Shown here: positions 19,940 through 29,246 of the stretch, piece after piece
Layout: every line of letters starts with the position of its first letter
Numbering within the stretch: the stretch's first letter is position 1
Origin: Gammaproteobacteria bacterium
Lineage (GTDB): Bacteria > Pseudomonadota > Gammaproteobacteria > Steroidobacterales > Woeseiaceae
Assembly (NCBI GenBank): GCA_029863125.1
Contig: JAOTWB010000008.1
Coordinates: forward strand, 1 to 64,000
Length of the DNA stretch: 64,000 nt
Direction: 5' to 3'
Position numbers and translations under genes: made by a program
The notes under the pieces: model-generated
Told to the model about the DNA's origin: nothing
The model's database searches: none
What the model saw: only the letters and a program-made list of their open reading frames with translations

Positions 19940-20383
19940 TTATAGCCTGTTTTGGCCCTTCAGGTCTTTGATGCCTTTCACCCAGGCAACGTAGGCCATC
20001 CCGCCGGAAATCATGAAATTGTAAATCTCCGGCATCGTGATGAAACCGCTGCCTGTTTCGAGCATGCGGTCGGTCAGCAGCATGGCCCTCATGCCCATGC
20101 CGATAATCAATGCCGAGAGGGTTACGAGCGATTCGAAGGCGCTGATCAAGACGGTCCAGGCCGGACGCCAGAGCATCAGCGCCAGGCAGCTAAAACACAC
20201 GCCGTAGTAAGCGATCCGGACCATTGGCAGAGACTCGAGAAACGCCAGGCGGATATTGAAACCCAGCGCGAAATCGAGGAGGACGAAGAGCACTGTCGCC
20301 GCGTAGTAAAGGACGAGGATTGTGCTCGGATCGGGGTTACCCGGTGTCTTGACGGCTGGACTCCTCATAACAATATGTTGCAA
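19940..20383 (-). CDS. Hypothetical membrane protein
   Basis: 147 aa with about four hydrophobic segments; no confident family. Confidence 0.6.
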   Translation of the reverse strand: MQHIVMRSPAVKTPGNPDPSTILVLYYAATVLFVLLDFALGFNIRLAFLESLPMVRIAYYGVCFSCLALMLWRPAWTVLISAFESLVTLSALIIGMGMRAMLLTDRMLETGSGFITMPEIYNFMISGGMAYVAWVKGIKDLKGQNRL

Positions 20384-20466
20384 GCATCACTTGCCGCGCC
20401 AAATTGTGCAATATTCGGCGTCCAGCCCCGGTCTAGTTAGGCAACGCTGTCTTCAGGAGTCCCCGT

Positions 20467-21426
20467 GTGTTGATCAGGAAGCAGGCCGATATTCGGCCAT
20501 CGGAAATCACCAGCGAAAAGAACTACCTTAATCGTCGCGCCTTCATCCGCGCGGGAGCCTTGTTCGGCGGCTCGATTCTGGCGCCGCCGGCGATTAGCGC
20601 CGTCGTGCCCGACGAACGCGGCGCCAGGCTCGCTAAGGTCCGCAAGAGTTCGTTCAGCACCGACGAGGCGGCGAACAGCTTCGAAGATATCACTACCTAC
20701 AACAACTACTACGAGTTTGGGACCGGCAAGGGCGATCCCTACAGGAATGCGCAGGATTTTGACCCTCTGCCCTGGACGATAGAGGTCGAGGGACACGCAG
20801 AGAAGACCGGTACCTTCGACCTGGAGGACTTCATCAAACCGTTCGATCTCGAAGAGCGCATTTATCGCATGCGCTGCGTGGAGGCCTGGTCCATGGTAAT
20901 CCCGTGGGTTGGCATTTCCCTGGCCGATGTCGTCAAGCACTTCAAGCCAACGTCGAAAGCGAAATACGTTGCCTTCGAAACGCTCAACGACCGCAAGCGC
21001 ATGCCGGGGGTTCGCCGGGGGTCTCTGGACTGGCCATACCGTGAAGGGCTGACCATTGCCGAGGCAGTCAATCCGCTGCCCATCCTGGCGGTCGGCCTTT
21101 ACGGCCAGGTGTTGCCGAACCAGAACGGCGCGCCGATCCGGCTCGTCGTGCCGTGGAAGTACGGCTTCAAGGGCATCAAGGGCATTGTGCGAATGCGCTT
21201 TACCGAAAAACAGCCGGAGACGAGCTGGAACATGGCGCAGCCGCGCGAGTATGGTTTCTACGCCAACGTGAACCCCAACGTCGATCACCCCCGCTGGAGC
21301 CAGGCTCGCGAGCGCCGCATCGGTGCCGGCATCTTTGCGAGCAAGCAACCCACGTTGATGTTCAACGGCTACGGCGAAGAGGTCGCACACCTGTACAAAG
21401 GCCTCGATCTTCGCCGCAACTACTAG
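20467..21426 (+). CDS. msrP: Protein-methionine-sulfoxide reductase catalytic subunit MsrP
   Basis: Tat-like [55 protein letters not shown]. Confidence 0.95.
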   Translation: MLIRKQADIRPSEITSEKNYLNRRAFIRAGALFGGSILAPPAISAVVPDERGARLAKVRKSSFSTDEAANSFEDITTYNNYYEFGTGKGDPYRNAQDFDPLPWTIEVEGHAEKTGTFDLEDFIKPFDLEERIYRMRCVEAWSMVIPWVGISLADVVKHFKPTSKAKYVAFETLNDRKRMPGVRRGSLDWPYREGLTIAEAVNPLPILAVGLYGQVLPNQNGAPIRLVVPWKYGFKGIKGIVRMRFTEKQPETSWNMAQPREYGFYANVNPNVDHPRWSQARERRIGAGIFASKQPTLMFNGYGEEVAHLYKGLDLRRNY

Positions 21427-21433
21427 GACTTAC

Positions 21434-22075
21434 TTGGATACGCTGACGCAAGTCCGACGCATCTGGAAGCCCGTTGTCTTCCTGCTATGCCTGGTCCCTG
21501 CGCTCCTCGTTGTCACCGACGCTTTCGAGCTGACGGGCCGGCTGGGCGCAAACCCGATTGAAGAAATCCAGGACCGTTTCGGGATCTGGGCCCTGCGGTT
21601 CATCATGGTTACGCTGGCCGTCACGCCGCTACGTCGGATCACGGGCTGGAACTGGTTGGCACGTTTCCGGCGGATGTTCGGTCTTTTCGCTTTTTTTTAC
21701 GTGCTGATGCACTTCCTTAGCTGGCTGATACTCGATCAGGGCATACTGCTCTCCGCGATTCTCGAAGACATCGTCGAACGGCCGTTTATTACGATTGGCT
21801 TCATCGCATTGCTGCTGCTGACGGCGCTGGCAGCCACGTCCACGAACGCCATGCGCCAACGACTGGGCCGACGATGGCAGACGCTGCACTACGCGGTCTA
21901 CCTGATCGCCATGCTGGGTGTTTGGCACTACTGGTGGCAGGTCAAGCAGGACATAAGGGAACCCCTCATGTATGCCATCATTCTCGCCGCGCTGTTGGGG
22001 GCTCGCATCATCTGGAGCCGGGCTCATAAGAAAAAACGGCGTCGAGCGGCTCACCAAATACCGCAGCAATCTTGA
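21434..22075 (+). CDS. msrQ: Heme-binding membrane subunit MsrQ
   Basis: GLFAFFYVLMHFLSWLILDQG, WQTLHYAVYLIAMLGVWHYWW; directly downstream of msrP. Confidence 0.94.
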   Translation: MDTLTQVRRIWKPVVFLLCLVPALLVVTDAFELTGRLGANPIEEIQDRFGIWALRFIMVTLAVTPLRRITGWNWLARFRRMFGLFAFFYVLMHFLSWLILDQGILLSAILEDIVERPFITIGFIALLLLTALAATSTNAMRQRLGRRWQTLHYAVYLIAMLGVWHYWWQVKQDIREPLMYAIILAALLGARIIWSRAHKKKRRRAAHQIPQQS

Positions 22076-22229
22076 ACGCCGCCTCCAGCGACGGCGAATA
22101 TTTTTCCTTTTCGATGGCGACGATTGTCTGCCGCGTCACACCCACCTTTTCGGCCAACGCCTGTTGAGTCATCTCGCCGTGCTGGAAGCGCAGCGTCCGG
22201 ATATTGTTGCGGACGTGAGTCTTTGCCAT
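22008..22229 (-). CDS. Small HTH (XRE-type) transcriptional regulator
   Basis: 73 aa; MTQQALAEKVGVTRQTIVAIEKEKYSPSLEAAFKIAAVFGEPLDAVFSY. Confidence 0.9.
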   Translation of the reverse strand: MAKTHVRNNIRTLRFQHGEMTQQALAEKVGVTRQTIVAIEKEKYSPSLEAAFKIAAVFGEPLDAVFSYEPGSR

Positions 22230-22687
22230 CAGGCACCTGCCCGGTAATACCAGACCTGCGAAGCAAGCTTGCTGATCTCCGCGACCGTCAGCACGAACAG
22301 TATCCAGACCGCAATGGTTAGGGCGCCCATGGTCTCTACCGGCGTAATCGCCTCGATCGCCTCGATCGCAATAATTCGTCCAACCAGCGTGAAGAGGCCG
22401 ATTCCCAGGACGAAGCCGGCGACTCGCTCAGCTTTAATATTGATAAAAACGTCCCTCTCGTCTTTTGCACCGCCACCCCTGCTCGCGATGATCACGTGGT
22501 AAACGATCTCGATGATGACCAGGGCGACGACGCAGCCAATACTGATCGCGATGAGGTCAGCCGCTGCCCCGTTATTCCCGGCCGCCGCAAACGCTGCCGG
22601 AAAATACCAGTAGGACACCAGCCCCAGGGCTAGCAGTGACCCCCACGCACTTTTTTCCTGAAATGTCATATTCACCGCTATCTCCAT
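22229..22687 (-). CDS. Hypothetical membrane protein adjacent to small HTH regulator
   Basis: Multiple TM segments; its stop abuts the HTH gene start; 152 aa. Confidence 0.75.
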   Translation of the reverse strand: MEIAVNMTFQEKSAWGSLLALGLVSYWYFPAAFAAAGNNGAAADLIAISIGCVVALVIIEIVYHVIIASRGGGAKDERDVFINIKAERVAGFVLGIGLFTLVGRIIAIEAIEAITPVETMGALTIAVWILFVLTVAEISKLASQVWYYRAGA

Positions 22688-22810
22688 TGAATTGCACGAT
22701 AGAGGGAATGTATACTATTTTTTACATTATGTCTATCTTTTTTTACATCAAGCTGCAGTGAAAAGCCGGGGCGGCCGCAGCCGTCCCGGCAATCTCACAC
22801 AGCCAGGTGG

Positions 22811-23299
22811 TCAGGCGACTTTGACTGTGTGTCTTTCCGCTGCCCGAACTTTCGGAAGCGCGATGTTAAGGATTCCGTCCTTCAACTCGGCGTGGATCTT
22901 TTCGAAATCCACTTCTTCCGGCAACAGCACCGTTCTCATGAACTTGCCGTAGCCGAGTTCGTGCCGATAGAACGCGTCCTTGGTCTCTTCTTCCTCGAAC
23001 TTCCTCTCGGCCTCAATCATCAGGCGGTCGCCCGAGATCGTGACCTCGATGTCGTCTTTTTCTATACCGGGCAGTTCGCCACGGACTACGAACTCTTTGT
23101 CGCGGTCAATGACATCGAGGCGGAAATCCCGCTCCATATCGATGTCTCTCGGCCACTTCAACCCAAAGGGCCCAAACGTCTCCATCCAGCGGCGTGGTGG
23201 GAAGCCCTCAAAGAACTCCTCCATGCTCTGGGTGAGAGGCGCCGTCCGTCTTACATCAATCGCCCCTTTGCGAGGCTCGATTCTGCGCAGGATTGACAT
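22811..23299 (-). CDS. Hsp20/alpha-crystallin family small heat-shock protein
   Basis: GELPGIEKDDIEVTISGDRLMIEAERKFEEEETKDAFYRHELGYGKFMRTVLLPEEVDFEKIHAELKDGILNIALPK. Confidence 0.94.
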   Translation of the reverse strand: MSILRRIEPRKGAIDVRRTAPLTQSMEEFFEGFPPRRWMETFGPFGLKWPRDIDMERDFRLDVIDRDKEFVVRGELPGIEKDDIEVTISGDRLMIEAERKFEEEETKDAFYRHELGYGKFMRTVLLPEEVDFEKIHAELKDGILNIALPKVRAAERHTVKVA

Positions 23300-23605
23300 G
23301 TGACACACCTCCTTCCCTTAGCAACGCTGGCAAACCCTCGCCAGCAGATCATGTATACGCCCTTCCCACAATTCGGCAATTCGGAGATATCCGCATTGAC
23401 AGAGATTCATGCCTCTTGCAAAAACGCCCCGCTCTGCCCTGATCTTCGCACCTCAGCTAATGCTCCCGAAAGAGTAGCGCGACGCGAACGCTCAGTTGGC
23501 GAGGACACAATTCTTAACAATTGATGCATTTCTCGAGTGGGCAATATCAGCAATACTCTGGATAAATAAACGTGAATGAATCACGACATCCGGGAGGGTC
23601 ACAAA

Positions 23606-24784
23606 ATGAACGATATCATCAGCAGCTTAACCGAGTTCCTGGGACCCGCAGGCTCCAGCGCGCTTGGTCATGCGTTGGTCGGCCTCGCGATTCTCATCAT
23701 CGGTCTTTTCGTCGTCAAGCTCGTAATTGGCGTCTTCAAGCGCGTGTTGCAAAGAGTGTCGATGCTGCATCGGACCAACCCTGACGGTTCTGTGACGGAC
23801 CTGGTAACGCCGATTGCGTCCTTGGTCAAAGCGGTGCTTACGATTTTCGTGCTTATCGCCGTACTTCAACATTTCGGACTGACCGACGTGCTGGAGCCGT
23901 TGAAGAACCTGGTCAACAAGTTCATGGGCGCGGTACCCAACATCATTGGGGCCGGTGTCATCGGCTACGCGGGCTGGGTCATTGCGAAGATCGTCTCCCA
24001 GCTGGCGGGCGTCGGGCTGGCCAAGGTTGACCAGCAGCTTGCCGAACGGCTGGGCAACAAGGAAATCAGCATTTCCAAATTTGGTAGCGCACTCATCATG
24101 GCCGTCATCCTGCTGCCGATTGCGGTGTCCGCGTTGGGCGTCCTGAACATTCCGGCGATCTCGGACCCGGCTTCTGCGATGATCGAGAAACTAATGGCAG
24201 CCGTGCCCAATATCATCGGCGCCGGCATCATTCTGCTGGTGGTGTTCTTTGCCGCGAAATTTGTAGTCTTTATCCTCAGCGGTCTTCTCGATGGCGCGAA
24301 CATCAATGCCTTACCGCAGAAAATGGGTATACAGGGCCTGTTCACCGAGTCGTTCACACCGACACGACTCGTCGGCGTTGCGATCATGTTCTTCTCGATG
24401 GTTGCTGCAGCCACCGCAGCCGTGAATCTCCTTGGCATCGATATAATCTCCGAAGTATTCGCCAGGGTTCTGCAATTCGGTGGCGGAATTCTGGTTGGTG
24501 GCGTGATTTTGATAATCGGCAACTTTCTCAGCACGATCGCTTACAACAAGCTATCAAGCCACGGGAGCGGTGGCCTCGCAAATATCGCGAGAATCGCGAT
24601 CCTTGGTCTTGTGCTGGCAATGGGTCTCAAGGCGATGGGCCTCGCTGACAATATTGTGACCATGGCGTTCGGCTTCACGCTGGGCAGCGTCGCGGTTGCA
24701 ACGGCGCTTGCCTTTGGCCTCGGTGGCAGAGACGCTGCTAAAGCGATCGCAGACGGCTGGGCGCAAAAAATCAAACTGCAGTAG
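23606..24784 (+). CDS. Mechanosensitive channel with TM-helix repeats (MscS-related)
   Basis: Repeated GAVPNIIGAGVIGYAGWVIAKIV / AAVPNIIGAGIILLVVFFAAKFV; C-term AFGLGGRDAAKAIADGWAQK. Confidence 0.88.
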   Translation: MNDIISSLTEFLGPAGSSALGHALVGLAILIIGLFVVKLVIGVFKRVLQRVSMLHRTNPDGSVTDLVTPIASLVKAVLTIFVLIAVLQHFGLTDVLEPLKNLVNKFMGAVPNIIGAGVIGYAGWVIAKIVSQLAGVGLAKVDQQLAERLGNKEISISKFGSALIMAVILLPIAVSALGVLNIPAISDPASAMIEKLMAAVPNIIGAGIILLVVFFAAKFVVFILSGLLDGANINALPQKMGIQGLFTESFTPTRLVGVAIMFFSMVAAATAAVNLLGIDIISEVFARVLQFGGGILVGGVILIIGNFLSTIAYNKLSSHGSGGLANIARIAILGLVLAMGLKAMGLADNIVTMAFGFTLGSVAVATALAFGLGGRDAAKAIADGWAQKIKLQ

Positions 24785-24805
24785 TTAACTGTCAGATGAC
24801 TACAG

Positions 24806-24835
24806 AAATGGGCCGCTCACGCGGCCCATTTTTTT
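24806..24835 (+). terminator. Rho-independent terminator
   Basis: ATGGGCCGC-TCAC-GCGGCCCAT followed by TTTTT. Confidence 0.9.
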
Positions 24836-24929
24836 GACTGATTCAGGATCCCGGGCGGCCACTGTGCGTATGGCGGCTGTCAAGACTATCCCGACACCAC
24901 CAAGGCTCGGTCGCGACGGCGGCGAGCTA

Positions 24930-25442
24930 TCAGGTGGCTTTGGTCACCTTGATTTTCTTTGCCGCGGCGGATTTTCCCTTTTTTTTCGGCGCCTCGATTT
25001 CCAGCATTCCATGCTCGAATTCCGCCTCTATCTTGTCGACGTCGATATCCGACGGCAAAGCGATTTGCCGATAGACATCGTTGCTCCGGAATTCGCTCCA
25101 GCGAACTTTTTCGTCGCCTTCCTTGCGCTTGTCATTGTGCGCGGCCTTGACGATTATTTCACGTGGTGTTGCTGTTACCGAGATTTCCTTCGGCTCGAAG
25201 CCCGCCAGCGCTACTTTGATCTCGAACTCGTCGTCTTCTTCGACGAGTTCGGCCGTCGGCCAGCATATCTCGCGTTGGGCGCTCAGCCAGTCATCGACAT
25301 CATTGCCCATACTGAAGCCGCGGTTTGCGAATAGGTTGTATGCGCGCACCCGGATCTGGTCCGCAATCTCGTCGAATTCCTTGAACACCGGCAGCTTGCG
25401 GTCTTCCGGGGAGCGCACTTTCTGAACTTTTAGATTGGACAT
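24930..25442 (-). CDS. Hsp20-family protein with N-terminal DUF2934-like segment
   Basis: N-term IRVRAYNLFANRGFSMGNDVDDWLSAQREI (DUF2934-like); C-term EFEIKVALAGFEPKEISVTATPREIIVKA alpha-crystallin fold. Confidence 0.88.
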   Translation of the reverse strand: MSNLKVQKVRSPEDRKLPVFKEFDEIADQIRVRAYNLFANRGFSMGNDVDDWLSAQREICWPTAELVEEDDEFEIKVALAGFEPKEISVTATPREIIVKAAHNDKRKEGDEKVRWSEFRSNDVYRQIALPSDIDVDKIEAEFEHGMLEIEAPKKKGKSAAAKKIKVTKAT

Positions 25443-25735
25443 GGGACACTCCTCAAATAGTAAAAACGGTCACAGGCGAATAAGCCAGGATCCGCCAGCG
25501 GCGCGGCACCGGCCCAGATTGTTGCCTGTGTTCTCCGATGAAAAAGCCGTCAATTCTGACAGCCTCATGTCAACTGCCGCCACGGCAATCTTCGGACGCG
25601 CAGGGCCGTTTTGAAATACGTAGATCTCGCTGTGGTGCAGCCGCCGCGAACCAGCACAATTCCTGTCCCGAGCGGCGGGCTATCGTCTGACACGCACGCT
25701 CCCGCCAGGACGCAGGGTCTCCGGCGGCTCTCGCT

Positions 25736-26383
25736 TCAGAAACGAGCGTTGAATCCAACCAATACGCGAAACTGCGATGTCAGCCCCGCGTCCGCCTGGA
25801 TCAGGCAGGTGAGCCCGCCCGCCGATAGACAAAATACATCGGTGTCTTCATTAACGAAAGCGCCGGCCCACCGGGCGTCGACCGTGATTCCGAACGGCTG
25901 ATCCATGAAAAACTTCACGCCGCCGCCCAGGGAAAATGAAAAATACGTATCATCGTTGAACGCACTGTCGTCGGGTTTAAATCGGGAGGCGCCCAGCGTC
26001 AGGGCGACAAACGGTCGAGTCGGCTCTTCACTCACCTCGTATGTGCCGCCGATCTCGAGCTTTTCGATGACGACCTCGAGTGACGGCAAACCGGGTGCAT
26101 TGGTCCGTGTGGCTTGCTTTGCGTACCGGATTTCGTAGGTCGATTGCGGGTCAGCTCGAATATTGAGCTGCAGGCCATGCGCCTGACTGTCATCGAGGTC
26201 GAGGTGCTGGCGGGTGCTTTCGTCTTCGAAAGTCCCGCCGATTACGTACCCCAGCAGGGGCGACAATTCGAATCGCCTCGCCGTATCTTGCGCGCTCGCA
26301 GAAACCGCCCAAGAACCAAGTGCCACAGCCAGTCCAAGTACCCTGGACATCTTGGCCGGCAGCTTACCGCCAACCGCGATCAT
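25736..26383 (-). CDS. Outer-membrane beta-barrel protein (OmpA/OmpW-like size)
   Basis: Signal peptide, alternating amphipathic strands, terminal aromatic (FNARF). Confidence 0.75.
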   Translation of the reverse strand: MIAVGGKLPAKMSRVLGLAVALGSWAVSASAQDTARRFELSPLLGYVIGGTFEDESTRQHLDLDDSQAHGLQLNIRADPQSTYEIRYAKQATRTNAPGLPSLEVVIEKLEIGGTYEVSEEPTRPFVALTLGASRFKPDDSAFNDDTYFSFSLGGGVKFFMDQPFGITVDARWAGAFVNEDTDVFCLSAGGLTCLIQADAGLTSQFRVLVGFNARF

Positions 26384-26772
26384 TCCGTCGTCTGGTAGAT
26401 CTGAATCAAGTTGCCGCAGGTGTCATCGAAAACGGCATATTTCACGCCAATGCTTTCAGCGGGTTCCTGAGTGAATTTGACCCCCAACTCCTGAAGTCGA
26501 CGATACTCTGAGTCAAGGTCTTCAACGCTAAAGGCAGTAAACGGTATACCATCCTTTAGCAACGATTCCTTAAGCGCCTTCATCGCAGGGTATTCGGCGT
26601 TTGGTTCGAGCACCAACTCTGGGCCGTTCGTATCTTCCGGTGAAATCACGGTCAGCCAACGGGCATCTCCAAAAGGGATATCGTTCTTCTTTATGAATCC
26701 CAATTTCCCCGTATAGAACGCCAGGGCTTCTTCCTGACTGGCGACCGACACACTAGCCAACGAGATTTTCAT
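26380..26772 (-). CDS. VOC (glyoxalase/bleomycin resistance-like) protein
   Basis: VASQEEALAFYTGKLGFIKKNDIPFGDARWLTVISPED...GVKYAVFDDTCGNLIQIYQ. Confidence 0.9.
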   Translation of the reverse strand: MKISLASVSVASQEEALAFYTGKLGFIKKNDIPFGDARWLTVISPEDTNGPELVLEPNAEYPAMKALKESLLKDGIPFTAFSVEDLDSEYRRLQELGVKFTQEPAESIGVKYAVFDDTCGNLIQIYQTTE

Positions 26773-26870
26773 ATTCTTATCCTTATTTGAATTCCGCGCT
26801 GATTATTTCCTGCCGAAATAAATATAGCAGGCAAACGGCAGCCAGCATCAGGTGCCAAATGGCCAGGCAC

Positions 26871-26900
26871 AAAAAAGCCCGGCAAAAGCCGGGCTTTTTT
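26871..26900 (-). terminator. Bidirectional intrinsic terminator downstream of groEL
   Basis: AAAAAAGCCCGGC-AAAA-GCCGGGCTTTTTT perfect hairpin. Confidence 0.9.
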
Positions 26901-26973
26901 GGCCGAGGATGGCCTCATGTCGCGAAACACAGGAATGTGCGTGAGCGACCTCCGACGGAACGGAGGCGGGACA

Positions 26974-28671
<1,698 letters not shown>

Positions 28672-28700
28672 TTATGAAAACTGATCAGGTGTCGGGCGGC

Positions 28701-28991
28701 TTAGCCTTCGATAACGGCCATGATGTCGTCTTCCTTCATCACGAGCAGTTCTTCACCTTCTACTTTGACTTCCGTGCCGGCGTACTTGCCGAAAAGGACC
28801 TTGTCACCGACTTTGACATCAAGCTTGCGGACTTCGCCGTTTTCGAGAATTTTGCCGTTGCCTGCAGCGATCACCTTACCCTTGATGGGTTTCTCAGCCG
28901 CAGCGTCAGGAATGACGATCCCACCGGGCGATTTGCGCTCCTCTTCCATGCGCTTGACGATGACCCGATCATGAAGCGGACGCATCTTCAT
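28701..28991 (-). CDS. groES: Co-chaperonin GroES
   Basis: [96 protein letters not shown]. Confidence 0.99.
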   Translation of the reverse strand: MKMRPLHDRVIVKRMEEERKSPGGIVIPDAAAEKPIKGKVIAAGNGKILENGEVRKLDVKVGDKVLFGKYAGTEVKVEGEELLVMKEDDIMAVIEG

Positions 28992-29056
28992 GGTGCATTT
29001 CTCCTATATGTTATTGATCTAAAACCGATTTCCGGCGATTTACGGGCCTTGCGCTA

Positions 29057-29083
29057 TTAGCACTCGGCCACGAGGAGTGCTAA
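29057..29083 (-). promoter_or_regulatory. CIRCE operator (HrcA-binding) upstream of groESL
   Basis: TTAGCACTC-GGCCACGAG-GAGTGCTAA, exact match to TTAGCACTC-N9-GAGTGCTAA. Confidence 0.95.
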
Positions 29084-29246
29084 TAATAGGCATGAGTGCC
29101 GAAATTTCAAGCTCTCGTCGCGGACTTTTTTGGCAAAAAACCAGACCTGTATCGGTGACTTGAGCCCACTTTGGGGTAACAATCCCTACGCCTGACCGGT
29201 CCCATCACGCAGGCCCCTTGATCCCTGACCGCCAAAGACTCCCGAA

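Noticed and set aside
22345-22370. Tandem tcgcctcga repeat
   Set aside because: Encodes AIEAIEAI within the 152-aa membrane protein; only two to three units
23309-23352. GCTGGC..GCCAGC hairpin in the hsp20 5' UTR as a possible RNA thermometer
   Set aside because: The hairpin does not pair with the AAGGAGG Shine-Dalgarno; no ROSE or fourU pattern
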